Positions 35,301-45,865 of a stretch of DNA of 64,000 nt are shown in pieces (the stretch's first letter is position 1; every line of letters begins with the position of its first letter). Under the pieces are notes generated by a model. It searched no databases, was not told the origin of the DNA, and saw nothing but the letters and a program-made list of their open reading frames with translations. Location of the stretch: positions 11,935,117 through 11,999,116 of the forward strand of contig JAMXIF010001183.1 of NCBI GenBank assembly GCA_028583685.1, written 5' to 3'. The stretch comes from Petaurus breviceps papuanus. Taxonomy: Eukaryota > Chordata > Mammalia > Diprotodontia > Petauridae. Made by a program: the position numbers and the translations under genes.

Positions 35301-36157
35301 ACAAATTTTGGTATGTTGTCCCATTATTGTCATTCTCTTGAATGAAGTTACTGATTGTTTCTATGATTTCTTGTTTGACCCACTCATTCTTTAGAATTAA
35401 ATTGTTTAGTTTCCAATTAGTTTTTAGTCTGTCTTTCCATGGCCCTTTATTGCATATGATTTTTATTGCATCATGATCTGAGAAGGATGCATTTATTATT
35501 TCTGCTTTCTGCATTGAATTGGGAGGTTTTTATGTCCTAGTTCATGGTCAATTTTTGTGTATGTGCCATATACCACTGAGAAGAAGGTATATTCCTTTTT
35601 ATCTCCATTCAGTTTTCTCCATAGATCAGTCATACCTACCCTCTCTAAAATTCTATTCACCTCCTTAACTTTTTTCTTGTTTATTTTGAGGTTGGATTTG
35701 TCAAGCTCATACAGGGGGAGATGAAGGTCTCCCACTAGTATAGTTTTGCTCTCTATTTCTTCCTCTAATTCCCTTACCTTCTCCTCTAGGAATTTGGATG
35801 CCATACCACTTGGTGCATATATGTTAAGTAATAACCTTGCTTCATTCTCAATGGTGCCTTTTAGCAGGATATAGTTTCCTTCCTTATCTCTTTTAATTAG
35901 ACCAATTTTTGCTTTTGCTTTATCTGAGATAAGGATTGCTATCCCTGCTTTTTTTTTACTTTAGCTGAGGCATGATATATTTTACGCCAGCCTTTTACCT
36001 TTACCCTGTGTGTATCCCTCTGTTTTAGATATGTTTCTTGTAAACAGCATATTGTAAGATTATGACTTTTAATCCATTCTGCTATATGCCTCAGTTTTAT
36101 GGGAGAGTTCATTCCATTCACATTCACAGTTATGATTATCTGTTTCTTTCCCTCCAT
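32331..36157 (-). pseudogene. L1 ORF2 (endonuclease/reverse transcriptase), multiply broken
   Basis: ORF2 starts with a true ATG (36157) reading MEGKKQIIITVNVNGMNSP, the L1 endonuclease N-terminus; CCLQETYL follows. The reverse transcriptase core appears near 34.1 kb as FVDDMMIYL (F-x-DD box). The C-terminal Cys-rich knuckle reads CWRGCGQIGTLMHCWWSC near 32.75 kb. The total span of about 1275 codons matches L1 ORF2. The frame is split into at least seven open pieces by stops and frameshifts; the largest intact part is the last 288 codons (33197-32331). Mixed frames and loss of continuity show that it cannot make a full protein. Confidence 0.9.
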
Positions 36158-36829
36158 CCTATTCCCTCCCCTGTTAATGCTTATATTTTTTCTCCCCTTC
36201 TCCCTTCCCCTCCTTAATATTTTTCCTTTTGACCACTGCCTCCCTCAGTATTCCCTTATTAGCCACCCTCCTTTTTCCTCCCCTTTCCCCTTACTCTTCC
36301 CTCCCTATTAACCCCCCCCCCCCTTTCATACCACTTTCCCACTCCTACTGCCTGTAGGATATTTTTATACTTACTGAAGTATGTTATTTCTTCTTTGCAC
36401 CAAGGGTGACAGGAACAAATCTCATGTGAAGCTCCTCTCCCTCCCCTCTTTCCCTCTTATATGATAGGTTTTGCTTCTCTTCTCCATAGAGTCTTATGCT
36501 TAACTGGTTGTTATTCCCTCCTGGCACCAGACCCAATGAGGAAAAAGCTCATATAATACTCATCTCTCTTCCTTCTTTTCCTCTGCTATATTGTTTTTAT
36601 GCCTCTTTGTGTAGCATAATTTACCCTTTTCCACTTCATTGATTCCTCTTCTTCTATTGCAGTCCCTTTGTAGCCCTTAATAAGATTTTTTTAATCGTTA
36701 TTTTGTGTAATTTATACTCATACCCTCTACTTGTCTATAAACAGTTTGCTCTTATTAAATAACAGTGTGTGTGTGTGTGTGTGTGTGTTTTCCTTGTTTA
36801 CCTTTCTGTATCACTCTTGCATCTCCTAA

Positions 36830-37792
36830 TTAGAGGTTGAATTTTCCATTGAGCTCTGGTTTTTTCATCAGAAAGGTCTGGAAATCTGTTATATCATTGA
36901 ACAACCATCTGTTTGCCTGGAAGAATATACTCAGTCTTGCTGGGTAGGTTATCCTTGGTTGTAACCCAAGCTTTTTTGCCTTCTGGAAAATTGAATTCCA
37001 CTGCCTCTGATCTTTCAGTGTAGAGGCTGACAAATCCTGTGCAATCCTCACTGTGGTTCCTCAATATTTGAATTGTTTCTTTCTGGCCACTTGAAGTATT
37101 TTCTCTTTTACCTGGTAGTTCTTGAGTTTGGCCACAACATTTTGAGGACTTTTCAGTTTGGGATCTCTTTCAGCCAGTGTCCAGTGGATTCTCTTGATTT
37201 CTATTTTACCCTCTGGTTCTAGTATCTCAGGGCAGTTTTCCTTAATGAGCTCTTGAAGAATGTTGTCCAGGCTCATTTTTTCATCATAATTTTCTGGTAG
37301 GCCTATGATTCTCAGATTATCTCTCCTGGATCTGTTTTCCAGGTCAGTTGTTTTTCCATTGAGGTATTTTACCTCTTTTTCTAATTTTTCATTCCTGTTG
37401 TTTTGTTTGACTAATTCTTGATTCCTCATAGAGTTATCTGTTTCAATTTGGTTGATTCTGGTTTTTAGCAAATCGTTTTCCTTGGTTAGTTTTTGGAGCT
37501 CCTTTTCCATATCATACACTTTTCTTTTTAGAGAGATGTTTTCTTCATTATAATGCTTTTCTAATTCTGCTATTTTGATTTTGAGAGAATTATACATTTT
37601 GTCTTCTATCTTTCTCATTGGGTTTTCAAAGTTCCTTTTGATCTCATCTAAGAGAGCCTTCTGTGCTTGGGACTCATTCCCTGTTGATGTTTCATCTGCG
37701 GGTGTGGAGTCCACATTGTCTCCCTCTGAGTTTGGTTCCTTCCTCTGAGGATAGTAGGACTCCAGAGTCTTTGTAGTCTGCTTTCTACCTAT
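36830..37792 (-). pseudogene. L1 ORF1 (RNA-binding chaperone), one stop and a lost start codon
   Basis: It encodes the L1 ORF1 protein, a trimeric RNA-binding chaperone. The visible order is an N-terminal basic start, a coiled coil rich in Leu/Glu/Lys (around 37560-37340), the RRM opening ENRSRRDNLRIIGLPE, then the C-terminal domain ending KPELNGKFNL. One frame runs about 320 codons, close to the 338 of human ORF1p. It is interrupted by a single TGA at 37063-37061. At the upstream end the frame reads I-G-R-K-Q (ATA at 37792-37790), where human ORF1p begins MGKKQ, so the start ATG appears to have become ATA. The only later start-like codon is GTG at 37714. Confidence 0.85.
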
Positions 37793-38339
37793 TCTGAGGC
37801 AGGGGCCTAGCCACGCCCTTCCTCTAGGGATCCCAGGCCTTTACTATAGAGGGTTTTGCTCCGGGGCAATAGTAACTATGTTTTCAGGGTTAAGGGGGAG
37901 GGGGGGTTGGAGCAGGCAGAGTTCACTCTGCCATCCTGGTCCTTGGAGGTCCTGATAGGGGCTTTTTAAAAAATTTCTGGGCTATGGAGTGGTAGCCCTG
38001 GGAGTATTTGCTGTCCTGGACAGGGACCCTGCATTTGGTTCTTACCTTGCTCTTTCCTGTCCCAGCCCTTTGGTGAAAGGCCTGGTAGTGGCCCTTGTGG
38101 TTGGTGGGACGACTTGCCCCCCCCTGCCCTTGTTGGTCAGACCTCTTCCCAGTTTGCCCTGTGCCATAGCCTTCCTGCCCGCCTCTGCGTGCAGCGCAGT
38201 CACCTCCTGGCCTGCCCCCCTACTAGCTCTTAACTATATGTAAATCCCTTAACCATTTCTAGTATTTGTTTTCTCATCAATAAAATGGAGATAATAATGC
38301 CTTTACTAATAACCCGCAGTTCTCCTCTCCTCTGTCAAA

Positions 38340-38450
38340 ATTGAATAGATGAACAAAATGTAAAGCATTTATTAAGCCCTTATTAGATGCCAAGTACTAT
38401 GCAAAGTACTAGGGAGAGACAGTCCCTGCCTTGAAGGAATCAATTTTATT
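38340..38450 (-). mobile_element. L2 LINE 3' end split by a CORE-SINE (rest at 38835-38930)
   Basis: GCATTTATTAAGCCCTTATT, CAGTCCCTGCCTTGAAGGAA; after the SINE, GAGCTTACATTCTAACAGAG continues. Confidence 0.65.
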
Positions 38451-38527
38451 GATATCTTTTGCATTTATGTTGCCCACTCTTGCCACTGTATCACTTCTCC
38501 CATTCCCTCCAAGAGAAAGTTAAAGAA

Positions 38528-38785
38528 TTTTGGCAGCCTGGTGGAGTAGTGAAGAGAGTGATGCACCTGGAAACAGAAAGATCTGAGTTCAATCCAACCT
38601 CTTGGTATCTTGGTAGCTATGCCACCCCAGGCAAGTCACTTAATGTCTGTCTCAGTTTCTTCATCTGTAAAATGGGAATAATAATATCACCTATCTCCTA
38701 GGGTTGTTGTGAGGATCAAATGAAATAATATTTGCAAACCTTAAAGTGTCATATAAGTACTAGCTATTATTATAGTTACTATCAT
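38528..38785 (+). mobile_element. Mon-type CORE-SINE, full length, inside an L2
   Basis: AGCCTGGTGGAGTAGTGAAG head, CTTCATCTGTAAAATGGGAA core, GGTTGTTGTGAGGATCAAAT and TACTAGCTATTATTATAG end. Confidence 0.83.
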
Positions 38786-39149
38786 TATTGAAAAGAAGGA
38801 AAAAAAGTGAATGAAACTTGTCAATATATGGAGAAACGAGCTTACATTCTAACAGAGGGAGATTGCATATATGGGGAGTGGTAGGTAAGAAAGGCTGTTT
38901 TGATCTGTAAAGTCGGAGATGGTGAATGGAATCATAAGTGTGTGGATTACCAAAGCTTCCAGAAGTAATAGTAATACTGAATTGTTCATGATTTCCAGGA
39001 GCTAGAACTGGAAAGGGAGTAGTGATGAAGGGGGGGTGGTGGCACTATAGCACAGCAGCCGGGCCAGGAGGATAGCTAAGGTGGATGAATGGGATGGGAA
39101 GCATGATCTGGTCTCATCTGGGGCTGACTAGATAGAGTAGACTAGTCAA

Positions 39150-39475
39150 CAAGTCAATTAAATCAACATGTATTTATTAAATGCCTACTATGTGCTAAGC
39201 AAAAAGGGGATAAAATGAAATGCAGAAAGAAACAAAGAAAAACCCAGTCTGTCCCTACTCTTAAGGAACTCACCGTTTCATGGGGAAGTCCATAGGTGAA
39301 CAATTATGTACATATAAGATATATGTAGGAGATAAACTGAAGAGGGAAGGAATCACCATTAAATGGGACTAGGAAAGGTTTCTTGAGGAAGGTGGGATTT
39401 TAGCTGGAACTTGATGGAGCTGAGGCAGGAAAGCATTCCGGTCAAAACTGATGAAATCAGGAGATGGAAGAAATA
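39150..39475 (-). mobile_element. L2 LINE 3' end, long
   Basis: GTATTTATTAAATGCCTACT, CCCTACTCTTAAGGAACTCA, TTAGCTGGAACTTGATGGAG, GAAAGCATTCCGGTC. Confidence 0.77.
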
Positions 39476-39544
39476 ATAAGGAGGCTAGCATTATTGGATT
39501 ACAGAGTACACTGCAGGAAGTAAAGAATGAAAAGATTGGAAGAG

Positions 39545-39790
39545 CAGCCAGGGGGTGCAGTGGAGAGCGTGCTGGCCCTGGAGTCAGAAAGACTTGAGTT
39601 CAAATGGGCCTCAGATTCTTACTAGCTATGTGACTGCTGGCAAATCATTTCATCCTGTTTGCCTCAGTTTCCTCATCTGTAAAATGAGCTGGAGGAGGAA
39701 ATGGCAAACCACTCCAGTATCCTTGCCAGGAAAGCCTCAAATTGGGTCATGAAGAGTCAGACATGACTGAAAAGTAACTGAACAAGTACA
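39545..39790 (+). mobile_element. Mar-1 SINE
   Basis: Head GGGGGTGCAGTGGAGAGCGT, core CTCATCTGTAAAATGAGCTG, tail GGGTCATGAAGAGTCAGACA. Confidence 0.87.
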
Positions 39791-40079
39791 AAATGAGGGA
39801 ATCAGATAAGATTATTTCTGTGGTCTCTTTCCTATAACTCTGAATAAATGAATCCTATGATCTTATTTCAGCCCTGCCTTAGGGGCACTCACTGTGCAGA
39901 GGTAGAGTGAGAAAAAGCACCTCTCAAAGGAAATGTGAATAAATGTTCTAAGAGAATCTCCAGGAGGGGATAGGACCGCAGAAGCCTGGGTCAGAAATGG
40001 TCTTGAAAGGAAAGTGGTTAGCAAATGGTCAAGGGGAAAAGAGGCACATGTTTGGCAAAAAAAAAAAAATTCTTTTCTT

Positions 40080-40320
40080 CCATTTCAGCTTTAATTTCAA
40101 AGCAAACTCTATTTCTCCAAATATCATCATCCAATATTTCTACCATTGACTTCAGACTGACTTTCATGGTCCTTTTCCCTGACTACCCTCCCTGATCATG
40201 CACTACTCACATACATACATTCCTGACCTTTAGGGAAAGGATTCTATCTTATACCTCTTTGAATTCTTAGCATTTGGCAATAGTGTCTGTACAAGTTAAA
40301 TGCTCAATAAATGTTGGCTG
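40080..40320 (+). mobile_element. L2 LINE 3' end
   Basis: CCCTCCCTGATCATGCACTA, AATTCTTAGCATTTGGCAAT, GCTCAATAAATGTTGGCTGA. It lies about 1.1 kb before the CCR6 start exon. Confidence 0.68.
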
Positions 40321-40389
40321 AGGGTGATGATGGTGATGCTACAACCAGGTCGGCTTCTTCATTGTCTCATGGGCAAACCATGTGTATTC

Positions 40390-40515
40390 TTGCTTTTGGT
40401 CCTTGCAGAGTGGGAAAGCAGAAAGGGTAATGAACTTAACTTCATTGACTCTACCACCACCTATGTGACCTTCAGCAAGTTATTTCGGTGCTTGAGGACT
40501 TGGTTTTCTCATTTG
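40390..40515 (+). mobile_element. MIR-type CORE-SINE fragment
   Basis: ACCTATGTGACCTTCAGCAA and CTCATTTGTAAAA before an A-run. Confidence 0.5.
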
Positions 40516-40559
40516 TAAAAAAAAAAAAAAAGCAAATGAGAGAGAGCTATTATAGTCCT

Positions 40560-40890
40560 GCCCTCAAGGAGCTTGCTTTCTGTTTTCATCCTACCTATTC
40601 TTCCAGTTTTTGCTGAAATCTCTTATTCCAAGAAATCTTACCTAATTGCTCTGGGCCCCCTGGAAGTTCTCTCTTCTATTAATGAATGAACGAAAAAGTA
40701 TTTATCAAATGCACTAAGCTCTGGGGATACAAACTCTTTGAATTTTAAATTTTAATTGTGAACAGTAGGGCTACCCAACCAGATTATAATCATCCTGAAA
40801 AAAAGGATTATTAAAAAGAGCCCTCACGGTAATTAGCTGAAGGCTTGTCACATAGTATTTGCTCAATAAAGACTTATTGAAATGACTTTT
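40560..40890. mobile_element. Mixed L2 LINE fragments upstream of CCR6
   Basis: Three short pieces: an ORF-end-like stretch (40560-40680, +), a reversed end (40680-40745, CTAAGCTCTGGGGATACAAA), and a + strand tail (40790-40890, GCTCAATAAAGACTTATTG). Confidence 0.5.
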
Positions 40891-41405
40891 CCATGATTTT
40901 CCACGTTTATTTGAAGATCACTCACAGAATGTCGATTTGACTAACAACAATGGGACCAAAACACTATCTTCCTAATTCTATAAGCATTTTCATAAAGGTC
41001 CAAATCATTTAATAATTCTTCCATTATCACTCCATTCAAGTGCGCTGGTAAACCTAAGCTCTTGAAAGCTATGCAGTAGAGCGCTAACCCTGGCAGGTCC
41101 TAAGAAGATGAAGTACATTCCTGGCAATAGACTTTCACCAAGGTCAAATCTAGCTAAACTTGGAGAGAGTTGGTCAGTAGGAGCTGAATTTTTTTTTTAA
41201 CATAACAGCTCATGAAACCATCTATTAAGGCATTACAGAATTGAATTCTGCACCAGTGGAGGAAATACTCACACTGGTGAAACCTTTGGATATGTTGTAT
41301 GTATACTAATTCTAATTGAATGAGATGTACCACTGGCTTAACTTTTTGTGTTTTGAAGAGTTTCCTCTAATCACTGCTTGTTTTCATTGTTGTTTTTTTC
41401 CTTAG
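40891..41405. other. Unique DNA directly upstream of the CCR6 start exon
   Basis: Contains the acceptor tract of the 41406 exon at its end. No TATA box or CpG island is evident, which fits an intron rather than the promoter. Confidence 0.5.
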
Positions 41406-41516
41406 AATCTCCTCATCTTCTTTGTCTCTTTTTTGGAGATAGAAAGATATCATATCTGAACTGTCCTTGATCATTGCCATACGCATTTCATCAGCCCAGT
41501 TACCACCATGAATGAG
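41406..41516 (+). other. CCR6: CCR6 exon with 5' UTR and the first three codons
   Basis: A pyrimidine-rich tract ending TTTTTTTCCTTAG at 41405 makes a good acceptor, and GAG|GTAAGC at 41514-41522 is a near-ideal donor. The exon carries about 102 bases of 5' UTR, then ATG AAT GAG in an ACCACC context. The acceptor is predicted from sequence alone. The exon could instead begin further upstream if this site is not used. Confidence 0.75.
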
Positions 41517-42719
41517 GTAAGCCTGCTTCATGACTTAGAGTAAAATTCTTGGTTTCCTATGACCCCATTGTTATTCTCCAAATAATTGTCTTTCTTTTTT
41601 ACTTTCTAGGAACCAATGAATTCAAGCAACTTTGACTACTTAAATGAGTATAGTGCAGTCACTCCCAGTGCAGATTACCCCATTGAAGATGGATTGATTT
41701 GCTCTATGAAGGATGTTAGAGACTTTACAACATTATTTGTACCAATCGCGTACTCCTTTATCTGTGTCTTTGGCCTCCTGGGGAACATTTTAGTGGTGAT
41801 CACCTTTGCTTTCTATAAGAAAGCCAAATCCATGACTGATGTCTATCTCTTTAATATGGCCATAGCAGACATATTATTCATCCTTACTCTCCCATTCTGG
41901 GCTGTAAATCATGCTACAGGCTCATGGAATTTTAGCAACATTGTGTGCAAACTGATTACAAGTATATATGCCATCAACTTTAATTGTGGAATGCTTCTCT
42001 TGACCTGTATCAGCCTGGATCGCTACATTGCCATCGTACAGGCAACCAAGTCTTTCCGGCTTCGAACACGGACATTAGCATACAAGAAGATGATATGTTT
42101 GGTGGTGTGGCTGTTCTCTATCATCATTTCTAGTTCAACTTTTATATTCAACCAAAAATATACAACCCAGGGGAAGGAGGTCTGTGAAGCCAAGTACCAC
42201 ACGACCTCAGAGGCTGTCAAATGGAAAATACTTGTGCTGGTTCTTCAACTTCTTTTTGGTTTCTTTATCCCTTTGGTGTTCATGATCTTCTGCTACATGT
42301 TCATTGTCCAGACTTTGGTGCGGGCTCACAATTCGAAGCGGCATAAGGCCATCCGGGTGATTATTGTGGTAGTCCTCGTTTTCTTGGTCTGCCAAGTGCC
42401 CCACAATATGGTTCTTCTCGTGGTTGCAAACAATACGGGTCGGCTTCGATCCTGCAGTAGGGAAAAGCTCATACTTTATACAAGGAGTATCACAGAAGTC
42501 CTGGCTTTTCTGCACTGCTGTCTCAATCCCGTGCTTTATGCATTCATTGGGCAGAAATTTAGAAATTATTTTCTGAAGATTATGAAGGACCTGTGGTGTG
42601 TGGGCAGGAAGTATAAGCCAGCAGGTTTCTCTTGCTCTAAGATCTATTCAGAAAACTACATTTCTAGACAGACTAGTGAAACCTATGAGAATGAGAATGC
42701 ATCATCTTTTACTATGTAG
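41508..42719 (+). CDS. CCR6: C-C chemokine receptor type 6 (CCL20 receptor), two coding exons
   Basis: Plasma-membrane class A GPCR that binds CCL20 and beta-defensins and signals through Gi to direct B cells, Th17 cells and dendritic cells to mucosa (family knowledge). Coding parts are 41508-41516 and 41610-42719, spliced over a GT-AG intron that keeps frame and gives 370 residues starting MNEEPMNSSNFDY, which lines up with the human start MSGESMNFSD recalled from memory. Seven hydrophobic helices are visible. Numbering from the spliced start: N-terminal Cys32 pairs with Cys283 of loop 3; Cys114 pairs with Cys193 of loop 2; DRYIAIV begins at 138; NPVLY is at 307-311; helix 8 and a Ser/Thr-rich tail ending NASSFTM follow. 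The N-terminus is acidic with tyrosines (FDY, NEY, ADY) suited to sulfation, and a sequon lies at Asn5. The long exon has its own ATG at 41616, so a 367-residue start is possible, but the upstream ATG has the better Kozak context (ACCACCATG). The frame is intact. Confidence 0.97.
41517..41609 (+). other. CCR6: 93-base CCR6 coding intron
   Basis: It begins GTAAGC and ends in a T-rich tract TTTCTTTTTTACTTTCTAG. It sits in phase 0 between codon 3 (GAG) and codon 4 (GAA). Removing it joins MNE to EPMNSS and restores an N-terminus that matches the known CCR6 pattern. Confidence 0.85.
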
Positions 42720-42950
42720 TATATTATGGATAAAATAATCATGACAGGCTTTAGAAAATGATGTCAAAGAATTTCCTCATCATCCCTTGGACGGCCAATT
42801 CCTGATTGTTTAGAAGTAGTAGAAGGATAGCATGGATCACTGAAAACCACAGGAAAAAAGAAAAGAAACCAAAAGACTCAAGCCTATTTTTAGTCAATTT
42901 GTTAAAACCTGTTGCCTAAACAAACCTTTTTCAAGTCCATCAGTGGACAC

Positions 42951-42959
42951 ATTTATTTA
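42951..42959 (+). promoter_or_regulatory. AU-rich element candidate in the CCR6 3' UTR
   Basis: ATTTATTTA, two overlapping ATTTA pentamers, lies 232 bases after the stop codon. Such motifs can shorten mRNA life in immune genes. A single short motif in AT-rich DNA can also arise by chance. Confidence 0.3.
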
Positions 42960-43129
42960 CTTTAGCTTCCATCTCTTTAATTCCTACACTCATTCTCAAG
43001 CATTATTTTGTGAAGTTAAATGGTCAAAAGATAGTCAGTAGGAAGAAGGAAACAATCAGCTTGGAATATTCCGGCTAGAAAAATGTCTCCTACTGGAATA
43101 AGAAGAGGTTATGTTAACAACAATTTGCT

Positions 43130-43310
43130 GAATCTTAAATTGAGAGCTGGAAGGAACGTTAGGGGTCGTCTAGCCCAACCCAGTAACATAAAAGTATGGA
43201 AATCAAGAACCGGAAAGATTAAGATAACTTGCCTAAGAGCACATAGGTAATACATGTTAGCACTGCTATTTGAACCTAGGCCTCTTTCCAAAGTAGTTCA
43301 CGAGCCTCTG
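43130..43310 (-). mobile_element. MIR-type CORE-SINE downstream of CCR6
   Basis: GAGAGCTGGAAGGAACGTTA, GGTCGTCTAGCCCAACCCAG, TATTTGAACCTAGGCCTCTT. Confidence 0.7.
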
Positions 43311-43339
43311 TGGATAAGACAATCACTATTGTAATGGAC

Positions 43340-43388
43340 TAAAAAAACAAAAACAAAAACAAAGCAAAAACAAAACAAAAACAAAAAC
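43340..43388. repeat. (AAAAC)n tract
   Basis: Repeated AAAAAC and AAAC units just after a CORE-SINE. Confidence 0.9.
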
Positions 43389-44969
43389 CTGGTATAGAAA
43401 GAACTCTATTTTCTGTGGTTGGTACCTATTTTATAAGCAATAAGGAAAGTGGCTAACATTACTACTTTTAAAAATCTTATGTTCTAATAGATTAAAAAAA
43501 ACACCTAAGGTAGGGTAGAAACAGCTTTTATTTCCTCTATATCACATAGTAGGAAGACTGGGGAATTCTGATTATTTACTCCTCTCAAGTTAGTCATTAT
43601 ATATGTAATGTTTGACTTCCTAGGGATTCTTTAAATGATCTTACTCTGAAAGAGAAGTTTTCTCTGATTTATCTTCATTTACTCTCTCTACTGTGTCTGA
43701 GAAATTACATAATCCAAATGTTTTCTTGAAGTAGTATGTAGATATAGAATAATAATTGGGAAATTTTAAAAATACAAATATTCTTTTTGAGAAAAATGTT
43801 GGAATGTATGTCAATGAAGAATGCTTCACACAATACTGGATTGCTTTTATAACCCTTTTCTAAGATGATGTCTAAAGATTCAAGAAATGTATTTTTAGAA
43901 AAGAGCTTTATAAAACAAAATCTTATTGCACATTTGAAAAAGGCAGTTTTTATTAGACTGAAGTCTGTTGCTGAATGAGTACACTGATGGCTGCAAATTG
44001 AAATATGAGAGTTTGGAAAGTTTTCACTACCTTAAATCACCAGGTACATAGAAAGTTGCCAGGAGATGATTCCAGTCAAAGAGAAACAATAGTTTATTCA
44101 GACAGTCCTTGATCTATGACTAAGAGTATGAATGTGATCTATAAAAAGAAACGTTATTTTATTTGAAAACTAGGTCAGTGACACCTTCTTTATAGATATG
44201 ACCAAGAAATGGGCCATTTTATGTCTGTTAATTTTCCTGGTAATTGAAATGGCTGTTGTCCTTTTTTAAGAGGGTGGGAGGTATTTTAATGACTTTTGAT
44301 GGAAATTCAACTGTATTCTAAATGTAATTTAACATTAGCTTTGTGACACAGTCATCTTTCAGACTAAATTCTTGTGCCTTACTGCAGTGCTGTGATGGCC
44401 TCAGGGCCAATCAAAATGTACAAGGCTATTTGCCCCTATAATAATATTTAAGGTTCTTTAGTTCCAGTGTTTGCTTTTTATGGCTTTTCTGCTTCCTCTT
44501 TGCCATTATCTGTCATATCTTGTTATGTTCAGGGTATCTGACTCTGGATGGCTCCCTTTTTAATTTTTTAGTTTTACTCTTCTATGATAAAACAAAGCAT
44601 GTTAAAGTTGAATGAATCATAAGAGTAAATGGGCCCTGAGTGAAGGCCTAAGGTACTGACTTGGTGACATCTCTTTTTAATTGTTAGGAACCTTTTGTTT
44701 TCTGGATAAATACTAATAATGTGTATTTATGTACCACCTACATGAAATTCCTAATCTAAAGTTTCATTATGGCATGAAGATGACTCAAGGGTTTTGAAGG
44801 GCTTATCAGTGAAGTGGTAAGTGCTACTATGCTGAAAAGACTTTGAGCAGGGTCCCTATGACATACCATATCTCTCTTCTAAGGACCAGTGTGTCATGGC
44901 TCATCATCAAAAATCTGGAACCCTTGAGGATTAATTCTTTGGCTATGTTACCCCACAAAACAGGCAACA

Positions 44970-45100
44970 ACGAAACTTTTAGTTTACAAAATGCTTTTGC
45001 ACAACAATTTTGTGAAGTAGTTATTACAAATTTTTATTGCCCCCATATTATGGGTAAAGAACTGAAATTCAGAGTTTCAAAGATTTGTCCACAAAGGGAA
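44970..45100 (-). mobile_element. CORE-SINE split by an L1 (rest at 45770-45850)
   Basis: GTTTACAAAATGCTTTTGCA, ACTGAAATTCAGAGTTTCAA. After the L1 the text runs AAGTTATCTGACTCTAGGAC. Confidence 0.6.
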
Positions 45101-45104
45101 AAGG

Positions 45105-45765
45105 ACCACATATACAAAAATATCTGTATCAGATCTCTTTGTGATGGCAAAGAATTGGAAATTGTGGTGATGCCCATCAATTGGTGAATGGCTGAACAAG
45201 TTTGGTATATGGATATCGTAATATTTTGGTATATTGGATCGTAATGGAACATTATTGTGCTATAAGAAATGATGAGCAAGCAGATTTCAGAAAAATCTGC
45301 AAAGAATCACATGAACTGATGCTGAATGAAGTGAGCAGAACCAGTAGAACATTGTACACAGTAACAGCAACATCTTGCAATAATCAACTTTAATAGACTT
45401 TGCTCTTCTCAGCAATAAAATGATCCAAGACAATTCCAAAAGACTCATGATGAAACATGCTATCCACATCCAGAGAAAGAACTGTGGAGTCTAAATGCAG
45501 ATTGAAGCATACTGTTATTACTTTTTTTGTTTTTTCTTTCTCATGGTTTTTCCCTTTTGTTCTGATTCTTCTTTCACAGTATGACTAATGTGGAAATATG
45601 TTTAACATGATTGTACATATATCAGATTTTTTGCTGTCTTGGGGAGGGAAAGGAAAGGGAGGGCAAGAGAAAAATTTGGAACTCAAAATCTTACAAAAAT
45701 GAACGTCCAAAATTATCTGTACATGTAAGTGGAAAAAAATACTATTAGGTGAAAAAAAGCAAGAT
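45105..45765 (+). mobile_element. L1 3' end, 5' truncated
   Basis: The sequence encodes a broken ORF2 C-terminus (KNICIRSLCDGKELEIVVMP, then HYCAIRND) followed by the L1 3' UTR with GAGAAAGAACTGTGGAGTCT and a GGGAGGG-rich end. It sits inside a CORE-SINE whose halves flank it (44970-45100 and 45770-45850). Confidence 0.88.
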
Positions 45766-45865
45766 TTGTTCAGTATTGTGGGCCCTTGAATCCAAGTTAT
45801 CTGACTCTAGGACCAGAGCATTTTTCATCATACCAAACTACTATTATACCTTGAGGGACAGAATA

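Larger units (their letters stand above)
31958..38218 (-). mobile_element. Near full-length marsupial L1 LINE with target-site duplication
   Basis: The element runs on the - strand from a GC-rich 5' UTR (38218 down to about 37793) through ORF1 (about 37792-36830), an inter-ORF spacer of about 670 bases, ORF2 (36157-32331) and a 3' UTR to a poly-A tail seen as T's at 31956-31969. The 13-base CCTACTAGCTCTT occurs at both edges (31945-31957 and 38219-38231), which is a perfect target-site duplication. It landed inside an older CORE-SINE whose halves continue on both sides. Length is about 6.26 kb. ORF1 has one in-frame stop and ORF2 is split over several frames, so this copy is dead. The exact duplication argues for a fairly recent insertion. 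Confidence 0.95.
42720..44965 (+). other. CCR6 3' UTR and downstream unique DNA
   Basis: This is largely unique AT-rich sequence after the CCR6 stop, with a CORE-SINE at 43130-43310 and an (AAAAC)n tract at 43340-43388. I saw no AATAAA before the L1 at 45.1 kb. An ATTAAA variant lies at 43491. The true transcript end cannot be fixed from sequence alone. Confidence 0.5.

Noticed and set aside
42207-42515. A 102-codon frame opposite CCR6
   Set aside because: It is an antisense shadow of the CCR6 coding exon.
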